64,000 nucleotides of DNA from positions 1 to 64,000 of the forward strand of contig VJWM01000203.1 in the NCBI GenBank assembly GCA_010909165.1, given 5' to 3'. The DNA is from Anthoceros angustus. Lineage: Eukaryota; Streptophyta; Anthocerotopsida; Anthocerotales; Anthocerotaceae. Below, piece by piece: positions 11,211 through 22,384 of this stretch (position 1 is its first letter; every line of letters starts with the position of its first letter). A program made the translations under genes and the position numbers. The notes beneath the pieces are model-generated. The model did not search any database. It was not told the origin of the DNA and worked only from the letters and a program-made list of their open reading frames with translations.

Positions 11211-12150
11211 AGGCTGCCTACTTTTACAAAGACGCCACCCAGTGAATCTTGTATTTATGCTAAGCAACGCTCCGATCCGATCTTCCCGCACGCTTACTCA
11301 TTTGGAGCTTGTCCACATTGATCTTTGTGGGCCACTCCTTCTTCACTTGGGCTAATCATTTTATGATCTAGGATGACTTCCGTTATACTTTTGCTTACCC
11401 GCTTTGAAGAGTGACTCCTTGATGTATTTTCTCCTTTGTTACTATGGCCGATCAAACTGGTTGTAAGTCATGTGCATTAGATCCGATAATGCCGGGAACT
11501 TAACAATCACCGCTTAAGGACTTTTGTCAAGAGAGGGGATCCTTCACAATTTACTTCCCTATACCTCCCAAAGAAATGGAGTTGCGGAAAAAGCCAATGG
11601 TGATCTTTTACAGGCCATGCTCGCCAATCCCAATTGCCTAAGTCCTTCCGGGCCAAGTCACAACACGCGCTTATATCGAAGCAGTGCTTTCCAAGTCTAC
11701 CACCGGACTCCTTATGAGGCCGGCATGGGAGTAAACCCTTATCTCTCATCTTCGTATCTTTGGATGCCCCGCCATGCCCATATCCTTCTCGCCGAGACAA
11801 GCTCTCACCGTGCTCGTAAGTTGGTATTTGTGGCTATGGCGAGGATCGCAAGGCATACAAGCTGGTGGACTTGAATACCCACACTCCGACGTATGCACGC
11901 ATCGTCCACCTTTGATGAGTCCCGTAGCACATCTTGACCCGCTTCGGCTCCTCGGTCCCGCCCCCGATGTCGCTTCTACCTCCGCCTCGTAGCCCTCGAT
12001 GGCCCGGTGACATTCACTTTGAGTTACATACTCAACCCTTCACTTTTCCCGACCTGTGTTCCTGCTTCTCGTTCTGCTCCTCCGCCTTTGGCTTCTTCAC
12101 CTCAAGCGGTCCTATTCCCATAGTTCCCGCCGAGAGGGGAAGATGAACAA
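11211..12150 (+). pseudogene. Copia-1 integrase, frameshifted
   Basis: Integrase core pieces are recognisable across several frames. HLELVHIDLCGPLL (about 11297-11338) carries the first catalytic Asp. SDNAGN (about 11481-11498) carries the second Asp. A frame with SQRNGVAEKANG (about 11566-11601) carries the catalytic Glu. All three acidic residues of the DDE triad therefore survive, but frame changes separate them, so no active enzyme can be made. A Pro/Ser-rich segment after 11.9 kb is the usual variable region before reverse transcriptase. Confidence 0.6.
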
Positions 12151-12159
12151 GCCATAGGG

Positions 12160-13905
12160 TTGCCCATGGATGAACCATTGGAAATTGAGGATGACTCCTT
12201 TGGTGTTCTTGAGACTCAAGCATCAGAGACACCGGTATCTCCACATTCCCCACCAAGCCCTGACCCTGTTCCTGAGCGTAGGTATCCCTTGCGTCAGAGA
12301 CAACCACGTCACCTATGGAATGAAATACCCTTTGACTTGGAGTTCAATCAAGCCGGCTATACTACCACTTCTGAAGGTCACTTTGATGCTTTTAGTGCTG
12401 CTCTTTCAGAGGGAGATCCTCTCACCCTGCAAGAGGCATACTCACGACCGATGCCTAAGTGGAAGTTTGCCGCTGATGATGAATATAATTCACTTATTAA
12501 AAACAACACATGGATCACACCGCCTGGCAAGGTGATAAATGCAAGTGGGTTCTCAAAACTAAGTTCCGGAGGTTGAGCCTCGTATCCGCCACAAGGCGAG
12601 ATTGGTGGCTAAGGGGTATAGTCGAAGAGGGAGTGGATTACCAAGGCGATAAAGTTTACTCATTGCCAAAGCCGCTGTAAGAATGCTTCTAGCTTTATGT
12701 GCCGAGCTTAACTTGGAAATTTATCACTTGACGCCTGACGGCCTTTCTTTATGGTCACCTTAAAGAGGAGATCTACATGGATCAACCAGAGGATTATGAA
12801 GATAAGAAATTCCCTCACAAGGTGTGTAAACTACTCGCTCAATATATGGACTTAAGCAAAGCCCACGCTTATGGTACGAGAGAATGGATTCTTATCTCAA
12901 GAAGTTGGGGTTCGTCCAAAGTGAAGTGACATAAACATCTATGTACTTCGGATAGCTCACTTGTACTTGTTGCCCTATATGTCGATGACTTAGTTATTCC
13001 AGCAATAATGTTGAACCGTCAACAAGATAAAAGCGATTTGAGCAAAGAATTGAGATGAAGGATCTCGCAAAGTTAAATATATTCTTGGAATGCATGTACA
13101 TAGAGATAGCATCGGAGCTATTTATCTTCATCAAGGACGATATGTAGGTATGCTAAAACGCTTCAACTTGGAGAACGACGAGCGAGCACACCAAGCCAGC
13201 TTTCTCATCCGCTCGCCTCGCGTAAGAGGACAAGAAGGAGATGGAGACGTTCTCACCGCATGGGAGTTGGCACTCTCATGTTCTTGAGTAATCGACAAGA
13301 CCGACATCTCAAACACCGTGAATGCCGCTGTCTCGCCTCGAGAATCCAGGAGGGATCACCTGTTGCTCAAACGCATCATGCGGTCTCAAGGGTACTCAAA
13401 ATTATGGCCTATGCTACAAACCTAGCGGAAAGAAGCGCCTCCGCTATGTTATGTGGATGCAGATTGGGACGATACACTGAAAAGTATCTCAAAGATATTG
13501 CTTTCTTTGCCGGCTCCATCATGTTAATTGGTCTTGTAGAAAACAAGCAGCCATATCACTTTCATCAACCGAATCGGAGTACAAGGCTCTCACTGAAGCC
13601 ACAAGAGAGGCTGAATGGGAAAGGAAGCTATGTGAGAATCTGAGTATGATGCAGGAAGGGCCAACAATACTTAACTGTGATAATATGTCAGCAATTGCTT
13701 TAGGTACTAACCCCGTGTTCCATGCACGCACGAAACACATAGAGATTCAACATCACTATATTCGTGATGCTGCAGAAAGGGGAATAGTAAAGGTACAGAT
13801 GTACCAACGACATAACAAATAGGACAAATGACCAAATCCTTGCCCAAGTTTAAACACGCTTCCACGAGAAGGGCTTGGATTAGTAGACCTAGTAGCTTTA
13901 TGACG
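12160..13905 (+). pseudogene. Copia-1 reverse transcriptase-RNase H, frameshifted
   Basis: The 138-codon frame from 12160 ends in the start of Copia reverse transcriptase (AYSRPMPKWKFAADDEYNSL, then NNTWITPP). Later pieces include VAKGYS (about 12600), a YVDD-type catalytic strand near 12978 (LYVDDLV in one frame), and the RNase H tail with SSTESEYKALTEA (about 13565-13605) and NPVFHARTKHIEI (about 13710-13750). The C-terminal Copia signature (KSLPKFKH) follows near 13838-13860. More than five frameshifts make it non-coding as sequenced. Confidence 0.7.
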
Positions 13906-14151
13906 CTAGACAAGTCACTCATATGATGAGGCTTATCATCTTTTGTTCCATCACTTGAAGTTGTGCTTGTTGCGCATGCCTTGCTTCCGCCCGCCACAAC
14001 CGTTACCCTGAGTGGAGAGCCCATGAGGGAGTACGACCACGAATTGAGACAGGCGAGTGGAAGACTATAGCACATTGCAAGACTCCGACAACGAGTGGTC
14101 TCCTTTTGTTTTACGGAGATCTCAGATAACTCAACGTGTCTCGAGAGGGAG

Positions 14152-14367
14152 AGTTAGAAATCATCAAGGCTTGGTTAAGGTCGACTGCACCCAATGTGGA
14201 TTAGTCAAACTAGACTCAGCTAGTTGGTAGTTAGTTAACTAGCAGGCTAGTGAAAGGACACACCCCCTCGTAACCATCCTTTATAAGCCCACCTATGAAC
14301 TAAACATATTAATTGTTAATAAAGCATCTACTTGATGCAAGACGCTTCCGCATATGCATCTCTAACT
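14152..14367 (+). repeat. Copia-1 3' LTR (216 bp)
   Basis: The sequence begins AGTTAGAAAT directly after a purine tract (GAGAGGGAG, 14143-14151) and ends CATCTCTAACT. It is matched on the opposite strand by 19016-19239. The ends are AG...CT rather than TG...CA. On its right it abuts Gypsy-1 protease DNA through the 5-bp target copy at 14368-14372. Confidence 0.8.
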
Positions 14368-14372
14368 CGGAT
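14368..14372 (-). other. Target-site duplication copy 1 (ATCCG on the minus strand)
   Basis: CGGAT here is the reverse complement of ATCCG at 19240-19244. Both copies lie exactly at an LTR/Gypsy-1 boundary, as expected for the 5-bp duplication made when Copia-1 inserted into Gypsy-1. Their opposite orientation shows that one side was later inverted. Confidence 0.7.
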
Positions 14373-15727
14373 CGGGTTAAACTCGGTGAAACAAAGGTGA
14401 TGTGCTGTTTCCTCCGTCATCAAGTTGACCCTAGAACCCGAATCCAATGGCACATTAGGCACCAAGCAACCTGCAATCTCAACCTCAATTTCTGGTGCCC
14501 CCAAATCAACAAGTTCAACCACAGTTACCTCCACCGGCCTCCTTTTGGTTCCCACGGGTTCAGGGATTCCCCTGATCGTTTCTTTCACAATTTTGCAGGA
14601 TCTTGGACTCACCGCAAGCAACTGTCTCAAGCTGACCACAAATTCTCGGTCAAGCAATGCATCAAGAAACGGAGATCTTATCCGCAACGCGTTTCCTCCG
14701 TTTCACCCACCTCGGCCGATTCCGACCTTATGGGTAAACTTCTCGAATCCATGGTCCCTCCTATCGGCTGGGACTCCATACCTGGCGGATTGACAATTCC
14801 AGGCTCCACTACCTCCTCTTCCATTTCCGTATGTCGGGTGTCGAGCCTCCTTAGCTCGTCCTCCAACATACCCGCAACCTCCTTGCTGATGTCGGGAGGG
14901 AACACCGACCGTCCCTCCCCTCCTCTGGGTTCTTCCGTTTCTTCACCCACCATGGTAGGCTGCTTACCTACCGGCGTAGGGTGCCAACCTACCGTGGTAG
15001 GCTGCATACCTACCTCGGTAGGGTGGTCTCATTCCTCCTTTTCTTCGGGCTGTTGGCCTCCCCGCGTTTCCGGAGGCCACGGTGAGTCGTCCCTCACCTT
15101 CCTTTTCTTCCTTTCCTCTTGCTCGCGACGTTTTTCAGACTTTCGGCCCTTCTCGCGATGCTCCGATCTGGTGGTAACCTTGGCCACCAGCAGCTCTTCG
15201 TCTGCACTCATCTCTCCTTCGTATCCTTCTCCACAATCCCTGAAGACACACTGGATTCATCGAGAAAATCAAATTCCGCTTCCACCTTCAGAATTGGCGT
15301 CGTGGTGACGGTGATCGCAGTTTCGGGATTGGATGGCGCTCCCTCTGCTACAGGTTCTATGAATTTCACTCCTGGTCATGCCGGTGCTACTTGTGCTACG
15401 CCCGAACACCTTGGGTCACCCACCTCGTGTCCCAACTTGTGGAACATGAAAGTTTGGGCACGCCTACTTTTTGGATCAAAAGGGATCAAACTAGAGCAAA
15501 ACTGGACCAGAGCTGAAGCGAACTGGAGAGAATTGAAGTGAAGTGGAAAAGAATGGTCAGAAGATCTTGAGGCAATTTCTTGGAGAATGAGGAGTAGAGG
15601 ATGAAGGCAATTAAGCCAAGGAAGTAGCTTGAGGTTGCTTTTGCACCGTTGATAGGCTTCAGAGGCAAAGGCCTGATTATTGGGGACCACCACCAAGTTT
15701 GAGGGGAAGGCAAAGTAATTTGCCACA
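14373..15727 (-). pseudogene. Gypsy-1 gag C-terminus and protease start, minus strand
   Basis: Read on the minus strand, a segment near 15470-15390 retains FHKLGHEVGDPRC, the second half of a gag zinc knuckle whose first Cys residues are lost. A very basic and acidic linker follows (15211-15029, rich in KRE), then a frame at 15007-14678. Finally a retropepsin start with VPLDSGSRVNLMTEETAH (about 14455-14395) carries the Asp-Ser-Gly active site. The protease breaks off at 14373 after FTEFNPI. Its continuation (YPSVLRMADQT-like) is on the plus strand from 19240. The two halves are therefore one gene split by Copia-1 and an inversion. Confidence 0.7.
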
Positions 15728-16640
15728 TGTGTGGAAGAGGATCTTTTGCAGGGCTCTAGGTTGGGAGCTCAGCATGCGAGAGAGGAGCAGCGATCGGTGC
15801 AAGGATGGGAGCGAGGAGCTCATGTTCAGGGTGAGCAGCCACAAGGGTTGCAAGAGGAGGCCATGGCGGTGCCGAGGCACATGGAAGTGCTCTCTATGGA
15901 GTCACGATGTGAGGATGGCCGTGTGTTGAACTAGGAAAGGCTGTGGTAGAGCACTCCACGGTGAATTTGTAGGGCATTGCAAGATGGAGGTGTGGCCAAA
16001 CCATAGGAAGTGTTGCGGTGGGCTGCAACATGGTGAAGGATCACAACGGGTGTGTGCATCATGATGGCGGAATTGCAGTACGCAAGTCAAAGTGAAGGGA
16101 GGCCGTTGTGGTGGCCGCGAGGAGAAATGGGTAGCAAGGAGGGTTGATACAAGATGTTGTTGAGGCGTGAGGAGTTCACTGGGGAATAAGTACAGTTTAT
16201 TCAAGTTGAGTGTTGTGCAGCCAATTTGGTGTGTTGGACAGTGTAAGAACTGTAGAGTTAAGCATCCTAGGGATGGATCAGTACCGAGATGGGGTGCTTT
16301 TGTGTGAGGTGTTATATTTGCGGAAGTCACATGAGAGCTAATTGGGAGAGTGTTTGAGTGGTGCACTGTGGAACGAACAATTTTGGTCACCCCATGCGCG
16401 AAAGGGGGGGAGACTGACGCGTAGGATGGGTAGTGTCGTTCGAGTAGGTAGGAAGTAGGTAGGACGATAGAGACAGGGAGGAAGGTGGTCGGACGTCCGA
16501 GGGAAGCTCGGGGCTTAAGTGAGTCGGCGAACTCGTAGGAGGTTCGATCTGGTAGGAAGCATGGGTAGATAGGAGCATATATAGGCATGATAGGTTCCAG
16601 AAATTCCTTGGACCTTGGGAAATAGGAATATTCGGGGATA
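15728..16640. repeat. LTR-like and gag-derived DNA between Gypsy-1 pieces
   Basis: Around 15780-15870 the DNA resembles the post-RNase H region of Gypsy-1 near 21.45-21.55 kb (GGTGAGCAG, GGGTTGCAAG and GAGGCCATG words), so a segment is duplicated. Around 16400-16640 there is a promoter-like LTR fragment on the minus strand, with a TATATA core near 16576-16582 and CCAAGG-rich words also seen near 17.68 and 21.84 kb. The 228-codon minus frame over 15902-16588 has no recognisable domain and is probably chance. Confidence 0.4.
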
Positions 16641-16661
16641 AGAAGTTCCTTGGCCTTCGGA

Positions 16662-16916
16662 TTATTTAGATTCGAGCTGGAGCCGCTCTATCTCTCGTTC
16701 GCGTTCCGCGACCATGTCCTGCAGACTACCATTCCTCTCAATGGTAGTTTGGAGCCACCCAAGGTCTCCTCGGTCTTCCATCTCCTCCGTGCCACCCCAC
16801 GCACTGAGTCCCGAGATCCTCCATCTCCTTGTCGTGAGCTTCCCTCGGGGCTGGCTGGTCCGCGCTCGCCGCCTCCCCGCTCCATCTTGAGAGCTGAGGC
16901 GCTCATCTCCCGTCAA
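16662..16916 (-). pseudogene. Gypsy gag N-terminal coiled-coil fragment
   Basis: A minus-strand frame of 84 codons is rich in Arg, Glu and Gln and ends in a heptad-like helix (LQDMVAEREREIERLQLESK), typical of the N-terminal coiled coil of plant Gypsy gag. It precedes, on the same strand, the gag zinc-knuckle remnant at about 15.4 kb, with LTR-like DNA in between, and may be part of the same element. The family assignment is by style only. Confidence 0.35.
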
Positions 16917-17900
16917 GTCTTGGACCCCTCGTTGAGAACCCTTGCCGCCCAGCCTTGGAGTTGTAACTCAGGTGTCCTTCTGTCCTCCAGCCTCGCCGCC
17001 TCCTTCTACCTCCTCGTACCGCTCGAGGTCCCCTGACGGTCCGGCTCTCAGCCGACGGCTCGTCCGTGCTTCACGCCGCCCGCTTGGCCTTGATTACCCC
17101 CCGCCTCCCTCCACCGGTTCCGATCACGCCCGATAGTGATCGCGGCTCACCTGCCGTGGCTTCCAATCCTCCACCTGGACCCTCCAATGGTCCATATTTG
17201 GCCATTGGGCCAAATTCTCACAGAACCTTGGGCGCCATGCTCTTGCAAAACCCTCACCGCCTACCTCAATTGCCGATAACTCGCTTTAATTCCAACTTGG
17301 CCGCCCTGTGGTTTCTTCCTTCGTGAATCGCGAGCTCCCGCCGCCACTGTGGCCCGCCTTTATGCCTCGTGCGAGCTCAGGCCGCTGGGATTGTCTGAGC
17401 CACTACCGCTGGCCAGCAGGCTTTTCCGAGTTCCTTTAGGGTTATATTTCCCGAAACTCTACGACCGCCAACCGGCTTCGCTACCACTTCTTCTTCCGAC
17501 CGCTCCTTCCTTCCACGATCCATTCGTCCGTTAAACATGCTCTTGAAACATAGTCCCCAGACACCCAACACCACACACAGCTTCAACTATTGGTTCGACC
17601 TCTAGCCTACGGACCTCACGCCAAATATGGGGACCCTCCCACATATATAGACTTCCTATTAGATATTCCGAGACCAAAGGCCAAGGAGTATCAATTCATA
17701 GTCTAAGGACCGATTATTATTCAACCTGTGAAACAACCCAAAAACTCATAGGTCAAGGACACTTTCTAGTATAAATATCCCTTCCCATCGACAACCTAGC
17801 TCGTTTGACACCAAACTTAGCAGAAAAAACAAAAATCACTCAAAGACACAATCCAATGGAGTTTCAAATCCAGATCGTTTACCCGGGGCCAACTTAAAAT
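16917..17900. other. No gene; LTR-like DNA with TATA-type promoter words
   Basis: The sequence is rich in CCGCC/CTCC to about 17.5 kb and then AT-rich. Near 17.62-17.80 kb there is CACATATATAGA, repeated CCAAGG words and TATAAATATCC, similar in style to the LTR-like stretches at 16.4-16.6 and 21.85-21.93 kb. It may be the Gypsy-1 5' LTR region. Exact limits cannot be set. Confidence 0.35.
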
Positions 17901-19002
17901 ATTTTAAGTTGGTCAGTCAAACGTGCCTGTGCCGCTGCCGGAACCGCGCGTGGGAGGAAGGGGCGAGCGCGCTACCGATCTGACGGCGGGGTCAGGCGCG
18001 CGGCCGCGCCGGATCTCGAGCGCTGGTGGGATCTGGGCGCCACAGGATGGCGTCCCTCCTTATGCCGATTGTCCCCAACCTTGGCACCCCATCCAATTCG
18101 TAAATGTGTAATCCGCCTTTCTCGCAGAATCCACGCTGCAATTTTGTGGTGACAGTAGGTAGGGCGCCTGGTGTGGTCACTGGTTGACAAGTCCCCACAA
18201 CATCGAAGCAGATCTGTGTCGCTAGAATTGGACCATGGTTGACCAGCACTCTTTGCTGAAAATTGAGAATTCGATGTTAAATTTGGGGCTGAGTTCATGG
18301 ATCTGGCTACCAGATCGTGATCCAGAGTATGTAGGTCTCCAATCACGCTCTTGCAGCAGAATTGTAAGCACATCAGCTAAGGAAGATCCAAGATGATGTA
18401 GACACTTGGGCGCCGATGATAATCCAGAACCTCGAGCAGAATTGCGATTTGGCGAACGTGAACGGGCTGCCTGATTGTGCTTCCTCCTTGCCTCAGCATG
18501 GTTGCGTCGTTGTTTGCGGCCCATAGTTCTTGTGCTTGAAGATTAAAAAGCTAAAAGCAAAAGCAAAAGTAGGCAGATTGCTTAGAAGAATGTAAGCAAA
18601 AATGATGCTATTCTTAAGCAAAATTAACCTATAAAAGGCCCAATGACTAGGCCTTATAGAATCACAAGAACTAGAAGGGTGGCTAGATTCCATAACCAAT
18701 CAATTTACAAAAATTGGTTTGGAAATTGAACTAATGAAAATAATCAATAAAGTAGCTATGATAATTACTTTACTTAGAAAGTTCTAAGCTAATTATTTTC
18801 ACTTAGCAATGGTATGATGGGCAACATGAGTTTCTACGTATCAGAACTAGCGGATGCTGCCTATGATGCGTATGATAGTCGCTATCGGAAATGCATATCA
18901 AAATGCATTTTCATCAACTAAAATTGGGTATGAGGTTGCTAGCTTATCTTCCTAAGTTGATTAGGGAAGAAAATTAGCAACAAAGCCATTGAAATATCAC
19001 AT
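17901..19002 (-). mobile_element. Copia-1 leader, minus strand
   Basis: Read on the minus strand, this follows the Copia-1 5' LTR and primer-binding site and runs toward lower coordinates without a recognisable gag. Frames such as 18524-18222 (basic, Arg-rich N-terminus) are unassigned. The gag that should follow lies 17 kb away on the plus strand (482-1420). An inversion breakpoint is therefore expected near 17.9 kb. Confidence 0.5.
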
Positions 19003-19015
19003 GGCTCTGATACCA
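19003..19015 (-). other. Copia-1 primer-binding site
   Basis: On the minus strand TGGTATCAGAGCC starts directly after the LTR. It is the standard Copia primer site complementary to the 3' end of initiator methionine tRNA, where reverse transcription starts. Confidence 0.85.
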
Positions 19016-19239
19016 AGTTAGAGATGCATATGCGGAAGCGTCTTGCATCAAGTAGATGCTTTATCAACAATAAATATGTTTAGTTCATAGGTGGGCTTGT
19101 AAAGGATGGTTACGAGGGGGTGTGTCCTTTCACTAGCCTGCTAGTTAACTAACTACCAACTAGCTGAGTCTAGTTTGACTAATCCACATTGGGTCTGGTC
19201 TAGTCGACCTTAACCAACGCAGTCTGCACTATTTCAACT
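19016..19239 (-). repeat. Copia-1 5' LTR (224 bp), minus strand
   Basis: It is the inverted counterpart of 14152-14367. The two are near-identical over most of their length. Differences include a CTGCACCC/CTAGACCAGACCC change, a few substitutions near 19065-19080, and a more divergent outer 25 bp. The inner end (CTCTAACT) touches the primer-binding site and the outer end touches the ATCCG target copy. Confidence 0.8.
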
Positions 19240-19244
19240 ATCCG
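19240..19244 (+). other. Target-site duplication copy 2 (ATCCG)
   Basis: ATCCG lies immediately right of the 5' LTR, and the partner is at 14368-14372 in inverse orientation. The following bases continue the Gypsy-1 protease frame (about PSVLRMADQT). Confidence 0.7.
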
Positions 19245-20583
19245 AGTGTTCTTGAGGATGGCCGACCAAACAAGGAGGAAACCCTTGGGGGTGTTGAGAA
19301 ACGTGCCAACTGTGATTGGTAGTCTCACATTCCATCTCACCTACATTGTTATGAGGCCTATGTCGGATCTAGGCTACAAGGTTTTGATAGGCAGGCCTTG
19401 GTTGTATGGTACTGCCTGTGTCTTTGATTTCGGTCGCAGCGGCATTACATTTAAGTCATGTAGGGTAGGGCCTGCCGAGGTCGCTTTTGTGTCATGGAGC
19501 AAGGCGCCCTATGAAGGGAGTCCGCTGGCCCACCTCGGGTGGCACACTAGTACGGGTAAGTGGGACTGAACCTACCAAGGACCCTCAGTTGAGGTGGCCA
19601 CAATAAAGTCTGAGTTGATGTATACCTGTCTACAAGTAGAGGATGTTGTAGAGGAGGAGTCAGAGGACGAGACGCATAGAGAAGGAGTAGCTTTTTGGAA
19701 GGATAAAGCCTATGATCGTGATTTTCCTGACGAAAGATTAGGGAACAGTGCAGGTAACAGTCCGGAAGGGACTTATGTAGATCCAGATGCAGTAGAAGAT
19801 TTGGAGCTAGAGCCTAGCAAGGTAGTTAAGATCTCCAGGTACTTAGGAGTGGTAGAAAAAGAGGAGTTTCATAGGGTACTTAAAGAATATGTCGATGTGT
19901 TTGCCTTCAAAATTATTGACATGACAGGAATTCCGGAAGAGCTGGGGATACATCGAATCGACCTGAAGGAGGGCAGCACCCCTGTAAGGATCAAACAATA
20001 CCGGCTGAATCCCAAGTATTCTATGGTCGTCAAGGATCAATTGGACCAATACTTGGAGGCAGGAGTAATTTATCCGGTAACTTACCAGTGAGTGGGTTGT
20101 CTCAGTGATTGTTCTAGCAATAGGGAAGGTAATGTGTGTCAAGATTTCAGGAGGCTTAATGAAGCGACGTAGGAGGACCACCACCCTTTGCCTTTCATGG
20201 ATAGTGTGCTGGATACGGTAGCCGGACATGAAATGAACAGTTTCCTAGACGGACACTCGGGTTACAATCAGATTTCGTTGAGGAAGGAGGATCGGGTCAA
20301 AACCACGTTCACAACAGATTGGGGCACTTATGCTTATTCAAAATTGCCTTTAGGGTTGTGCAACGCTCCTGCCACCTTCCAACGTATAGTGAACGCCATA
20401 TTTCGAGATTTCTTACGGAAGTTCATGGAGGTATTCCTGGATGATTTTTGCGTGTTTGGGAAGAGAGAGCTGCACCTGGGACACCTGAGGCAGTGTTTCC
20501 ACAAGTGCAGGGAATCCAACATGAAATTGCATCCAGGAAAGTGTTATTTCGGTATGACGGAAGGCATTCTGTTGGCACATTGA
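19245..20583 (+). pseudogene. Gypsy-1 protease end and reverse transcriptase
   Basis: This is the main copy of Gypsy-1 pol, which copies element RNA into DNA. The first frame (to 19569) is the distal protease (GYKVLIGRPWLYG), and the frame at 19594-20091 is the linker into reverse transcriptase (RIKQYRLNPKYSMVVKDQL). After a TGA and a frame change come CQDFRRLNEAT, LDGHSGYNQI, YSKLPLGLCNAPATFQR (about 20335-20385) and the catalytic strand VFLDDFCVF (about 20431-20457), where LDD keeps both active-site Asp residues. It is interrupted by a TGA near 20091, a TAG near 20170 and a TGA at 20581-20583. Strand and order agree with the following RNase H. It is decayed but clearly one pol gene. Confidence 0.85.
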
Positions 20584-20598
20584 GTTTCAGTACGAGGA

Positions 20599-21300
20599 TT
20601 GCAGGTAGATGAGGAGAAAGTAGCAGTTATAGTTGAGATGGACGCGCCACAGACAGTGAGACAGGTGCGTGCTTTTGTAGGACTAGTAGGATATTACAGG
20701 AGGTTCATCAAGGATTTTGCCAAGAAGGCAGCCTTGTTGACACAACTGACCAAGAAGGATATACCTTTCAAATGGACGGCTGCGAGGGAGGAGGCTTTTC
20801 AGCAGTTGAAGGACAGTTTGGTGAGCGCACCAACGTTGCAACCGCTGGACAGGGAGAAACCGTTTCATGTCTACGTAGATGTGTCTGCTTATGCCATTTG
20901 GACCATCTTAATCCAGAAGGATGAGAAGAAACGGGATCACCCGATTTTTTATGCCGGACAACAACTCACAGACACTGAGAAGAACTTCTCGACCACCGAA
21001 CGGGAAGGTCTTGGTATCATCTACTCCTGTAAGAAGTTTAGACACTATCTGCTGGCTTGTAAGGTGACGTTTCATGTTGACCATTTTGCGCTGAAGTACC
21101 TTGTAAACAAGCCAGATTTGTCCGGAAGGATTGCCAGGTGGGTGTTTCTGTTGCAAGAGTTCGACTATGACGTAGAAACTAGGCCAGGGAAGCAGCATCA
21201 AAATGCTGACTTCATTTCTCGTCTGAAAACTGGAGAACGACTTGAGGCCACGGATGACCGATTTCCTGACGAGGAGTTGGTTGCCACCACTCGGGTCGAC
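20599..21300 (+). pseudogene. Gypsy-1 RNase H copy 1
   Basis: The start of a 422-codon frame carries the reverse transcriptase thumb (FVGLVGYYRRFIKDFAKKAA) and Gypsy RNase H (FHVYVDVSAYAIWTILIQKD, FSTTEREGLGIIYSCKKFRH, VDHFALKYLVNKP). The linker VETRPGKQHQNADFISR leads towards integrase. In the first motif Val replaces the usual Ser after the first Asp (YVDVSA versus Y(V/T)DAS), while the catalytic Asp is kept. After about 21.3 kb the frame runs on into unrelated Gly/Glu-rich sequence, so the frame extends beyond the true domain. Confidence 0.85.
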
Positions 21301-22380
21301 GAAGGTGGATGTGAACATGAGGGAGACTGCCTAAGGATTGACCAGTCAGACTCGTTGCTGATAGAGAAGATGGATGAGCAAGAAGGGAGTGTTGTGAAGG
21401 AACAGCTGCAGCAGGACGATCTGGAAATCCGGGGGAAGACCAGAGGACGCCAGCACGAGCGCGAGGGGGCTGGGGCACTCTTTAAGGGTGAGCAGTCAGG
21501 AGGGCTGCAAGCGGAGGCCATGATGGTGGCAAGGAAGGATGGAGGGATTGCGTGGAAATCGCAATTTGCAATTGTGTTGTGTCGTTGTAGGTCGAGAATT
21601 GGTGATTTTTCGGAGCAGTGCAGGAGGTGCAGCTGCTGTAGAGGGAAAGTTAGAGAGCGCCTTGTTTGTTTAGAAGGCCGAGGTAGGGTGTTGCTGCAAG
21701 TAGCGATTGTTTCCCCAGAATCCGATCGTTCACACAAGTCTCATGGGACGAAACCCAACGTACGAAGCGACAGTGGGACAAGTGTGGTCGCTAGAGGGGA
21801 AACCTCGGAAGCCCCGGGGTTTTTCTCCCCACACCGAAGGCCAAGGGTCACCTACCCCATCCTCTGAAGATCAAGGTATTTTTTCCTACCACGACCTACC
21901 AAAGACCAAGGTCTTTTTTGCCTATAAAGCTAAGTGCCATGATTAGTCTGTAAATCCTAAAGGTTAGTACCCCGTTGCAGATTCGAAGTCCCATTCCTAC
22001 TACCGACCTACCGACCTATCTACCAACTGTCTACGACGACTTGAGTCGCACTCCTGCTACACTAGTCAGAAACCTCCTACCTACGAGACTTCCCTACCTC
22101 CTACCTAAACGACCAAACTTTTTCCCTCCACAAACATTTACATAGCGATTGTTCACAATTGCTAGCTTGAAGCAAGTGCAGGGACTTCAAAGAAGAGCTT
22201 AATTGGTTGCACCTACACTCCAATTACCAGTCATTCCACCCTCATGTGCCAGCTAAAGATGAATAAAGCGTGTCTGCTCTGCACGATACACTGATCAAGT
22301 GGTTGACACCAAACCTTGTTGTCACGGAGACATACCTCAACATCCAGTTCTCACAAGCCTGCTCAACTGCCGCAGCTATT
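21301..22380 (+). repeat. LTR-like insertion between the two RNase H copies
   Basis: After Gypsy-1 RNase H comes a Gly/Glu-rich segment and, near 21.84-21.95 kb, a promoter-like stretch (CCTACC and CCAAGG words, CCTATAAAG at about 21920). This is followed by repeated CTACC words to 22.12 kb. It looks like an LTR or leader from a related Gypsy element. RNase H sequence starts again at about 22.39 kb, consistent with a second, truncated element joined here. Confidence 0.45.
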
Positions 22381-22384
22381 GCAG

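Noticed and set aside
15902-16588. A 228-codon minus-strand gene
   Set aside because: Composition is rich in Pro, Ser, Thr and His without a domain, and the region overlaps LTR-like promoter words. Probably chance.
20599-21867. A single 422-residue protein
   Set aside because: Only the first part is Gypsy RNase H. The rest is Gly/Glu-rich read-through into LTR-like DNA.
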